Shown: positions 34,542 to 43,131 of the stretch, piece by piece
How the letters are laid out: the number at the start of each line of letters is the position of its first letter
Numbering within the stretch: position 1 is the first letter of the stretch
The notes under the pieces: model-generated
Database searches by the model: none
The model's input: only the letters and a program-made list of their open reading frames with translations
Told to the model about the DNA's origin: nothing
Translations under genes and position numbers: made by a program
DNA from: Bacteroidota bacterium
Lineage (GTDB): Bacteria; Bacteroidota; Bacteroidia; Flavobacteriales; Weeksellaceae
NCBI GenBank assembly: GCA_023458415.1
Contig: JAEWZO010000020.1
Coordinates: 62,001 to 126,000, forward strand
DNA length: 64,000 nt
Direction of reading: 5' to 3'

Positions 34542-36031
34542 GATATGGCAGTTTTATTTCGGCTAAATGTATGCAAAATTATAGCAACCAATACTGATAA
34601 AACAATTCCTATTGCTGCAGAAACTCCAGGATTTCCCACCAAACCCTGCATATAAGGTGTTATTTTCAGGTAGAAAATTCCAAAGTGGCAAACAATAGCC
34701 ACAACTGATGCTGTAAAAACGGTCGAAGCTTTTACATTCTTCACAAAAGTTCCGAAAAGTACCGGAACAAAAGCTGCAGCAAAATATCCGTAAACGCCGT
34801 TCTGACCAAAAATCCCAACACTTAAATCAGGATTTTTGATCTGATTCCAACTGAAATAAAAACTTACTATCGCAAGCAATACAATTACTACTTTATTAAT
34901 GATGAGTGCATTGTTGCTCACTTTTTCACCCATCAAAGGCTCCAAAATATCGGAAGTTACTGTAACCGAGAGTGATTGAATTAAACCTTCCAGAGTAGAT
35001 AGTCCTGCTGAAATCAGTCCAACAATCACCAGAATTCCTGCAGCAGCAGAAAATCTTTTCACAACATACGTTGGAATTACTTCGTCCATTTTCATCGGCT
35101 GTCCGTCGGCAGTTAAATCAGGAAACATGATTCTTGCGTACAATCCTGCAATAACAATGAAGAAAAAAATCAGCATTGCAGCAATCGCAAAAAACAGATA
35201 CGAATTTACTTTTTCAGGATTTTTAAGCATCAAAGATTTGGTCATAATGTGCGGCTGACAAACAATTGCAACTCCCACAATCGCCTGACAAATCACCACT
35301 TCAAAGAAATCACGATACAGCGGACTGCTTTCATTAAAAGTTTTGGTAAGGTTCGGATCAATTGCATTCAGTTGAGCAGCAAAACCGGAAATACCATTGG
35401 CAAAAAGATCGTTTCCTGAAAAGATCATCATCAAAGCAACAACCACCATAATTAACGCCTGAACAGTATTGGTGTAAACCATCGAATTGGCGCCACCGAA
35501 CATCATATAACCAAACACGAAAACCGTAATTCCAAGCAGAACATAATAAGGCTCCACTTCCAAAGATTTAGAAATCACCTGAGTTAAACCCACATTGATG
35601 AGCACGATGAAAGTTATCAACAGAAGGGCAATAACAGCAAAGAAAAACTTGTAAGCTTTGTTATTAAAACGGTTTCCGATCCATTGGGACATGGTGCTTG
35701 CTTTTACAGATTTACCATATTTTGCAAAACCTTTCGTGAAAAATATTAGCGACACGAAAGCAGCCAACGGCAGTACAACCGCCATAGAAATTATCCCTGC
35801 AACTCCGTAAAGCGCAATGAATCCCGGATTAATAACGAAAGTTGCAGCACTAGTCATAGAAGCCGCCAACGAAAGTCCGACAATCCACGACGGAAAGCCG
35901 ATATTTCCGATTCCGTAATCGCTGATGCTTTTTGTTTTCAACGCACCGCGAACCACAAAAAATAAGATAACCGCTGCATAAACCACCAAAACGATACTGA
36001 TGTAAAGTGGCCACTGATTCTCACCGCTCAT
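34538..36031 (-). CDS. Sodium:solute symporter (SSS family)
   Basis: A 497-residue transporter with about 13 transmembrane helices of the LeuT-fold SSS family. The segments SLAASMTSAATFVINPGFI (TM1, Na+/substrate site) and GLISAGLSTLEGLIQSLSVT (TM8 Na2-site Ser region) are typical of monocarboxylate/acetate-type and PutP-type members. It is the first gene of a three-gene operon with an acyl-CoA ligase and an exported hydrolase, so it probably imports the released carboxylic acid with Na+. The divergent neighbour is the E1 dehydrogenase, 202 bases away, with the shared 12-base motif in between. Confidence 0.9.
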   Translation of the reverse strand: MSGENQWPLYISIVLVVYAAVILFFVVRGALKTKSISDYGIGNIGFPSWIVGLSLAASMTSAATFVINPGFIALYGVAGIISMAVVLPLAAFVSLIFFTKGFAKYGKSVKASTMSQWIGNRFNNKAYKFFFAVIALLLITFIVLINVGLTQVISKSLEVEPYYVLLGITVFVFGYMMFGGANSMVYTNTVQALIMVVVALMMIFSGNDLFANGISGFAAQLNAIDPNLTKTFNESSPLYRDFFEVVICQAIVGVAIVCQPHIMTKSLMLKNPEKVNSYLFFAIAAMLIFFFIVIAGLYARIMFPDLTADGQPMKMDEVIPTYVVKRFSAAAGILVIVGLISAGLSTLEGLIQSLSVTVTSDILEPLMGEKVSNNALIINKVVIVLLAIVSFYFSWNQIKNPDLSVGIFGQNGVYGYFAAAFVPVLFGTFVKNVKASTVFTASVVAIVCHFGIFYLKITPYMQGLVGNPGVSAAIGIVLSVLVAIILHTFSRNKTAIS

Positions 36032-36164
36032 AGAAATAATTTTTTACAAATGAATTGATTTAGTGTTTAACAAAGAAGCAAAAAATCTGAAAATATGAAA
36101 TATGACTTTCTTTATAAATTTAATAACAACATTATTATTTACCTAATACAAAGGATTAAAACCA

Positions 36165-36176
36165 AGTGTGACTTAA
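36165..36176. promoter_or_regulatory. 12-base motif shared with the TonB receptor operon (copy 2)
   Basis: AGTGTGACTTAA is identical to 30509-30520, in the intergenic region upstream of the symporter operon. A TTAAAA lies 5 bases upstream, as it does (with slightly different spacing) at the first copy. Confidence 0.4.
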
Positions 36177-36219
36177 AAGCCACTCTAATATCGCAACCCG
36201 CCAATAATAATAATTATTC

Positions 36220-36227
36220 TATCTTTG
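36220..36227 (+). promoter_or_regulatory. -7 promoter element for the E1 gene (TATCTTTG)
   Basis: Perfect TAnnTTTG ending 7 bases before the ATG at 36234. The transcript is predicted to begin at or very near the start codon. Confidence 0.65.
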
Positions 36228-36233
36228 TTAACT

Positions 36234-38306
36234 ATGGAAATAGGTACAGAAAATCACGTTTCTCAGGACGTTTTGCTGAAAGCATTTAACCATATGATGC
36301 TTGCCAAAGCAATGGCCGACATTTACGAAGAAAACAGACAGATTACAAAATATGTTCACAGCACTTCAAGAGGTCACGAAGCGATTCAGCTTGCGACCGC
36401 TTATCAATTAAAAAAGGAAGACTGGGTTTCGCCCTATTACAGAGACGAAAGCATGCTTCTGGGTATGGGCTTCGAACCGTATCAGCTTATGCTTCAGCTT
36501 CTTGCAAAAAAAGACGACCGCTTTTCCGGAGGAAGATCTTATTATTCGCATCCATCGAGTTCCGACGAAAATTTCCCAAAAATCATTCACCAAAGTTCGG
36601 CTACCGGTATGCAGGCAATTCCTACCACCGGAGTTGCTCAGGGTATAAAATATATTCAGGAATTCAACCTAAAAACATTTTCAGAAAATCCGGTTGTAGT
36701 ATGCAGTTTCGGCGACAATTCTATTACAGAAGGAGAAGTTTCTGAAGCGTTCCAGTTCGCTGCACTTCATCAGTTACCAATCATCTTTCTTGTACAGGAT
36801 AACGAATGGGGAATTTCTGTAACGAAAGAAGAAGCAAGAACTTCAGATGCTTACGATTTCGCAGCTGGTTTTGTTGGCCTCAACAGAATGCGCGTCGACG
36901 GAACTGATTTCGTACAAAGCTTTGAAGCCATGCAGAAAGCGTTCGATTTTGTACGTAACGAAAGAAAACCAATTTTGGTTTGTGCAAAAACAGTTCTTAT
37001 TGGCCATCACACTTCCGGAGTTCGGCGTGAATTTTACCGCGATGAAGAGGATTTGATAAAGCACCGGGCAAAAGATCCGGGAGAAATCCTAAGAAAAACT
37101 CTTCTAGAGGATGGTGTTGAAGAAAACCTCTTAAAACAGATTACTAAAAAAGCAAGATTGGAAGCTGAAGAAGCCTTCCAAAAAGCCATCAATGCTGAAG
37201 ATCCTGATGCAAATACTGTAAGTGACCACGTTTTCGCACCAACTCCCATTACAGAAGAAAAAGGAGAAAGATCGCCTGCAAACGGCGAAAAAATTGTGAT
37301 GGTTGATGCTGCGATCCATGCTATCCAAGAATTAATGTGGAAGCATCCGGAAGCTTTATTGTACGGACAGGATGTAGGTGAAAGAATTGGAGGAGTTTTC
37401 CGCGAAACCGTAACACTGGGTAAAAAATTCGGGAAGAAAAGAGTTTTCAATACTGCAATTCAGGAGGCGTATATTATTGGCTCAACCGTCGGAATGAGTG
37501 CAGTTGGATTGAAACCTATAGTTGAGGTTCAGTTTGCGGATTACATTTATCCTGCTATCAATCAACTTATTACAGAAATTTCTAAATCAAATTATCTAAG
37601 CAACGGTAAGTTTCCAGTTAGCAATATTATTCGTGTTCCAACAGGCGCATACGGCGGCGGAGGACCATACCACAGCGGAAGTGTAGAAAGTATTCTGGCC
37701 AATATTAAAGGAATCAAAATTGCCTATCCAAGCAATGCAGCCGACTTCAAAGGTTTGCTAAAATCGGCATTTTACGATCCAAATCCAGTAGTATTGTTAG
37801 AACACAAAGGTCTTTATTGGAGCAAAGTTCCGGGAACTGATGATGCAAAAACCATTGAGCCTGCAGAAGATTATATTTTACCTTTCGGAAAAGCCAACAT
37901 TGTTAAAAAAGCCGACGAAGCTGAAACAGAAAAAGGTCGAACTGTGGTTATCGTGACTTACGGAATGGGCGTGCATTGGGCAACTGAAGCGGCAAAAAGT
38001 TTCGGTGGAAAAGTTGAAATCATCGATTTAAGAACCATAATTCCTTTAGATGAAGAACTTATTTACGAACGCGTAAAACTTCACGGAAAATGCCTGGTTT
38101 TAACGGAAGAGCAAATTCAGAATTCTTTCGCAGAAGCGCTTGCACACAGAATTACAAGAAACTGTTTCAAATATCTGGATGCACCGGTTGAAGCAATGGG
38201 TTCTTTAAACTTACCGGCCGTTCCCATTAACCTGAAATTAGAAGCCGAAATGCTGCCAAACCCTGAAAAAGTTTCAGCAAAAATCCGGGAAATTCTCAGT
38301 TTTTAG
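36234..38306 (+). CDS. Fused alpha/beta E1 component of a 2-oxoacid dehydrogenase
   Basis: A 690-residue thiamine-diphosphate enzyme in which the E1 alpha and beta chains are one polypeptide. Residues about 1-330 are the alpha part with HSTSRGHEAIQLA, SPYYRDESMLLGMG and the ThDP motif FGDNSITEGEVSEAFQFA (about 159-176) followed by QDNEWGIS. Residues about 350-690 are the beta part (LMWKHPEALLYGQDVG, TAIQEAYIIGSTVGM, RVPTGAYGGGGPYHSG). The fused form is common in Bacteroidetes and resembles branched-chain 2-oxoacid dehydrogenase E1. E2 and E3 genes are not in the window. The ATG at 36234 is chosen because the -7 box overlaps an upstream TTG alternative. Confidence 0.93.
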   Translation: MEIGTENHVSQDVLLKAFNHMMLAKAMADIYEENRQITKYVHSTSRGHEAIQLATAYQLKKEDWVSPYYRDESMLLGMGFEPYQLMLQLLAKKDDRFSGGRSYYSHPSSSDENFPKIIHQSSATGMQAIPTTGVAQGIKYIQEFNLKTFSENPVVVCSFGDNSITEGEVSEAFQFAALHQLPIIFLVQDNEWGISVTKEEARTSDAYDFAAGFVGLNRMRVDGTDFVQSFEAMQKAFDFVRNERKPILVCAKTVLIGHHTSGVRREFYRDEEDLIKHRAKDPGEILRKTLLEDGVEENLLKQITKKARLEAEEAFQKAINAEDPDANTVSDHVFAPTPITEEKGERSPANGEKIVMVDAAIHAIQELMWKHPEALLYGQDVGERIGGVFRETVTLGKKFGKKRVFNTAIQEAYIIGSTVGMSAVGLKPIVEVQFADYIYPAINQLITEISKSNYLSNGKFPVSNIIRVPTGAYGGGGPYHSGSVESILANIKGIKIAYPSNAADFKGLLKSAFYDPNPVVLLEHKGLYWSKVPGTDDAKTIEPAEDYILPFGKANIVKKADEAETEKGRTVVIVTYGMGVHWATEAAKSFGGKVEIIDLRTIIPLDEELIYERVKLHGKCLVLTEEQIQNSFAEALAHRITRNCFKYLDAPVEAMGSLNLPAVPINLKLEAEMLPNPEKVSAKIREILSF

Positions 38307-38309
38307 TTT

Positions 38310-39653
38310 CTAACAAATACTTTCGTTGTGCTGCGAAATATCCAACCCGATATTTTCTGATTCCTCCGCAACACGCAACGGAATAATAGAATCTGTGATT
38401 TTGTAAAGTAGAAGCGAGCCAAAAAACGTAAACACAGACACGAAAACCAATGCCGTGATGTGGTGTGCAAACACACCAAAACCACCGTGTAGTAAACTTG
38501 CATTTTCGCCATGCGCGAAAACCGCGGTTAAAATCATTCCCATCATACCGCCTACACCGTGACAGGCAAAAACATCCAGTGTATCATCAATTTTTTTGAG
38601 TCTCTTCCAGTTCAGTAAAGAATTCGAAACAATTGCAGCAGCAAAACCAAAAAATAAACTTTCGGAAATACTAACAAAACCTGCGGCCGGCGTAATGGCA
38701 ACCAATCCTACAACTGCACCAATACACGCACCTAATGCAGAAATTTTTCTTCCATTAATTCTATCGAAAAATATCCACGTCATCATCGCTGAAGCCGATG
38801 CAATTGTGGTTGTTCCAAAAGCCATTGCAGCAGTTGCGTTGGCTCCTAACGCAGAACCGGCATTAAATCCGAACCAGCCAAACCAAAGCATTCCTGTTCC
38901 TAAAATTACATATGGAATATTCGAAGGTTCATGCTGAGGATTTTTTCTTCTTCCCAGAACTAAAGCTCCGGCGAGCGCTGCAAAACCTGCACTCATGTGT
39001 ACTACCGTTCCCCCGGCAAAATCTTTGACTCCGAAAAATTTATTAAGCAAACCTTCCGGATGCCAAACCATGTGACAGAGCGGCGTGTAAATAATCAGGC
39101 TAAAAAGCACCATGAATATTAAATATGCAATAAAACGAACCCTTTCTGCAAAAGATCCAGTAATGAGCGCAGGAGTAATCACTGCAAACTTCATCTGAAA
39201 CAGCGCAAATAAAATAAAGGGAATTGTTGATGCCATTGTGTTATGTGGCAAAATTCCGACATTAGTGAAAAACGGATACGAGAGTGGATTTCCGATCAAC
39301 CCGTAATGTTCACCATCAATAGTTAACCCCAAAGATTCTCCAAAAGAAAGTGAAAAACCTACAACAACCCACAAAATGGAAATCACACCTAGTGCAATAA
39401 AACTTTGCAGCATCGTCGAAATTACATTTTTCTTCCCAACCATTCCACCGTAAAAAAATGAAAGTCCGGGCGTCATCAAAAGTACCAAACCTGCAGCAGC
39501 AAGAATCCAAGCCACATCAGCTCCAACAATACTATCTTCTGAAAGAAACTCACCGTCATTGGCGAAATTTTCAAACCCAGGCCAAAAAACTCCGGCAATA
39601 GAAATTATGGAAATCACCATGAAAGAAACAATCCATCTTTTTTCAATTTTCAT
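38310..39653 (-). CDS. amtB: Ammonium channel/transporter
   Basis: A 447-residue Amt/Rh family membrane protein that conducts ammonium. With 11-12 helices, it keeps the pore His pair (VVHMSAGFAALAGALVLG and CHGVGGMMGMILT), the family motif TPGLSFFYGGMV and the FGFNAGSALGAN segment. Residues 1-40 form an extra N-terminal helix and an acidic loop. No glnK (PII) gene is adjacent, unlike the usual amtB-glnK pairing. The gene converges with the E1 gene, with stops 3 bases apart and no visible terminator between, so transcripts may overlap. Confidence 0.95.
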   Translation of the reverse strand: MKIEKRWIVSFMVISIISIAGVFWPGFENFANDGEFLSEDSIVGADVAWILAAAGLVLLMTPGLSFFYGGMVGKKNVISTMLQSFIALGVISILWVVVGFSLSFGESLGLTIDGEHYGLIGNPLSYPFFTNVGILPHNTMASTIPFILFALFQMKFAVITPALITGSFAERVRFIAYLIFMVLFSLIIYTPLCHMVWHPEGLLNKFFGVKDFAGGTVVHMSAGFAALAGALVLGRRKNPQHEPSNIPYVILGTGMLWFGWFGFNAGSALGANATAAMAFGTTTIASASAMMTWIFFDRINGRKISALGACIGAVVGLVAITPAAGFVSISESLFFGFAAAIVSNSLLNWKRLKKIDDTLDVFACHGVGGMMGMILTAVFAHGENASLLHGGFGVFAHHITALVFVSVFTFFGSLLLYKITDSIIPLRVAEESENIGLDISQHNESIC

Positions 39654-39674
39654 ATGAAATATGCTTTAACCCCT

Positions 39675-39682
39675 CAAAAATA
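39675..39682 (-). promoter_or_regulatory. -7 promoter element for amtB (TATTTTTG)
   Basis: Perfect TAnnTTTG on the minus strand, 21 bases upstream of the amtB start. The rest of the 219-base divergent gap (39654-39872) is AT-rich and holds nothing else I can name. Confidence 0.55.
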
Positions 39683-39848
39683 TATTATAATTTTTAAATA
39701 TTTATATTTTTTTGATATTCACCCCCTAATATTTTATACCATGTAATAAAAAATCTTTTTATACAAAAATAGCACAGATTATTTCGTACGATAATAATCT
39801 TAATCCGAAAATCTTGTTATATCAATAAAATATACCGAAGAACTTCAT

Positions 39849-39856
39849 TATTTTTG
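39849..39856 (+). promoter_or_regulatory. -7 promoter element for ligA (TATTTTTG)
   Basis: Perfect TAnnTTTG, 16 bases before the ligA ATG. Confidence 0.55.
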
Positions 39857-39872
39857 TTGAAAAGAAACGTAG

Positions 39873-41877
<2,005 letters not shown>

Positions 41878-41879
<2 letters not shown>

Positions 41880-42020
41880 CCCTGGTTGCAGCGGAAATCC
41901 TTTTAAAGTTGTGCAGCAATGAACAACGCAGAAAAAGCGCGACCGAAGGAAGCGCCTTTTACAAGATTGTGAATCTGCAGAACAATAAAAGATTGCAGCG
42001 GAAAACAGGTTCCCGGCTTC
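41878..42020. repeat. Intergenic palindromic repeat, long form
   Basis: A 143-base element: left end AGCCCTGGTTGCAGCGG with ATCCTTTT, right end AAAAGATTGCAGCGG with AACAGGTTCCCGGC. Both ends match the short copy at 19793-19860 and are inverted relative to each other around the TCCTTTT/AAAAGAT arms. The interior is longer, with GCGCGACC and GGAAGCGCC segments. It starts within the ligA stop codon and has no coding potential I can support. Confidence 0.75.
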
Positions 42021-42029
42021 TAAAAAAAC

Positions 42030-42054
42030 AAAACGCACCCAAAGAGTGCGTTTT
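42030..42054. terminator. Bidirectional terminator
   Basis: Stem AAAACGCAC/GTGCGTTTT with a 7-base loop. It serves ligA and the convergent small membrane protein gene. Confidence 0.85.
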
Positions 42055-42060
42055 GAAAAA

Positions 42061-42111
42061 GGGCGGCATCAATTATTTATAGAAATTAGGAATTTCCATA
42101 GAAAGCCGCCC
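42061..42111 (-). terminator. Second, long stem-loop behind the small membrane protein gene
   Basis: GGGCGGC (42061-42067) pairs with GCCGCCC (42105-42111) across 37 bases that contain an inner hairpin GAAATT-AGG-AATTTC. On the minus strand the stem is followed by TTTTTC, so it fits a terminator in tandem with the one at 42030-42054. Confidence 0.6.
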
Positions 42112-42119
42112 TGTTATTG

Positions 42120-42530
42120 TTACTTTTTTTCTTTTATTTCTTCCTTCACTTCGTGCCACTCGTTGTCTTTCAGATTGCCCTCAAGTTTTTCAACTTTCAG
42201 CATCTGTCGCAGAATACCGAAAATCGTCATGTAAAAATTAGCAATCCAAACCAAAGCAAAAAAAGCAATGATGTAGCCTGTCCAATTATTCGTCACCAAC
42301 TGAAAACCGGTGATCAAAATAAAAAACAGCGCAATGTAGTGGCTGAAACAGTATTCGCAGGTAAACAGATAGAAAAACTTTCTCTCTGTAATACTTCTGC
42401 ACGATTTCGACTTCTCAATGCAATATTCGCGCGGCTCACGGAAAATTTCCTCGTGTGTAACGGTCCATGCGATACACGCAACAGGAAGCGCGAGAAGCAG
42501 TAAATTAACGACCTGTTGTGTGATTTCCAT
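42120..42530 (-). CDS. Small membrane protein with a CEYC motif
   Basis: A 136-residue protein with three or four hydrophobic helices (about 7-24, 53-78, 82-105) and a charged C-terminal tail (KLEGNLKDNEWHEVKEE). Cytoplasmic or periplasmic Cys residues occur at about 37 and 44 (YCIEKSKSC) and in FTCEYCFSHY near residue 58-61. A CxxC motif before a membrane helix is reminiscent of DUF1360-type proteins, but I am not sure of the family. The predicted -7 element ends 7 bases before the start codon, so the mRNA is probably leaderless. Function unknown. Confidence 0.72.
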   Translation of the reverse strand: MEITQQVVNLLLLALPVACIAWTVTHEEIFREPREYCIEKSKSCRSITERKFFYLFTCEYCFSHYIALFFILITGFQLVTNNWTGYIIAFFALVWIANFYMTIFGILRQMLKVEKLEGNLKDNEWHEVKEEIKEKK

Positions 42531-42537
42531 TTCACTG

Positions 42538-42545
42538 CAAATTTA
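42538..42545 (-). promoter_or_regulatory. -7 promoter element (TAAATTTG) inside a TGCAA/TTGCA inverted repeat
   Basis: Perfect TAnnTTTG on the minus strand, 7 bases from the start codon at 42530. It lies within TGCAA-N6-TTGCA (42536-42551), similar to the inverted repeat in front of the P-type ATPase gene. Confidence 0.5.
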
Positions 42546-42630
42546 ATTGCAACACGGTTTTTTAACTTTACAGAATTATTTTGGTTTTATATAAAATTCT
42601 TACTCAGTTGACTTCGAAAATCATAATTCC

Positions 42631-42638
42631 TACTTTTG
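42631..42638 (+). promoter_or_regulatory. -7 promoter element for the Fur-family gene (TACTTTTG)
   Basis: Perfect TAnnTTTG, 16 bases before the ATG at 42655, with a TTG (42608-42610) 20 bases upstream as the -33 element. Confidence 0.6.
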
Positions 42639-42654
42639 TTTCAAAAAAGAAATC

Positions 42655-43077
42655 ATGCAAAGAGATCGCATAGAAAAATTACTTGTGCGGAAAAAAATAC
42701 CTGTAACCTCCATGCGGATGCTGGTTCTTGATGTTTTTTTGAGCCATGGAAAAGCAGTTTCACTTTCTGATCTGGAACATTTTCTTCCCCAATCCGACCG
42801 CAGTACTTTGTACCGTACGCTGAAAACTTTTGAGAAAAAAGGACTTCTCCACAGCATTCAGGAAAATTCAACCACGAACTATCTTTTATGCAAAGACGAA
42901 TGTGCGGAAAATCATCATCATGACCTTCATTTGCATTTTCACTGTACGCAATGTGGAGAAACCGAATGTATTGAGGAAGTTCAGCTCGGTAAAATACAGT
43001 TTCCAGAAAATTACCGCATCAGGGAACAGAAATTTGTCGCTAACGGACTGTGCAAAAACTGTGTATCTTCAGAATAA
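42655..43077 (+). CDS. Fur-family metal-dependent regulator
   Basis: A 140-residue Fur superfamily protein. The winged helix covers residues 1-80 (VTSMRMLVLDVFLSHGKAVSL, then SDRSTLYRTLKTFEKKGLLHSI). The dimerisation domain has the regulatory metal site (ENHHHDLHLHFHC) and two CxxC pairs (CTQC at about 100-103 and CKNC near the end) for structural zinc. It is unusually His-rich at the metal site. The partner gene downstream is a Zn/Cd-type P-ATPase, separated by 54 bases holding an inverted repeat. It is therefore more likely a zinc or general metal sensor than an iron Fur, but this is inference. Confidence 0.93.
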   Translation: MQRDRIEKLLVRKKIPVTSMRMLVLDVFLSHGKAVSLSDLEHFLPQSDRSTLYRTLKTFEKKGLLHSIQENSTTNYLLCKDECAENHHHDLHLHFHCTQCGETECIEEVQLGKIQFPENYRIREQKFVANGLCKNCVSSE

Positions 43078-43080
43078 GTT

Positions 43081-43095
43081 TGCAATGGTGTTGCA
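43081..43095. promoter_or_regulatory. Operator candidate: TGCAA-N5-TTGCA
   Basis: This perfect inverted repeat, TGCAATGGTGTTGCA, lies between the Fur-family gene and the P-type ATPase gene. It covers the region where the -33 element of the promoter at 43109-43116 is expected. Binding of the Fur-family protein here would block transcription of the ATPase. Confidence 0.5.
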
Positions 43096-43108
43096 CAGAA
43101 GTAACCTT

Positions 43109-43116
43109 TATTTTTG
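43109..43116 (+). promoter_or_regulatory. -7 promoter element for the P-type ATPase gene (TATTTTTG)
   Basis: Perfect TAnnTTTG, 15 bases before the ATG at 43132. Confidence 0.55.
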
Positions 43117-43131
43117 TCTGAAAAATATAGT

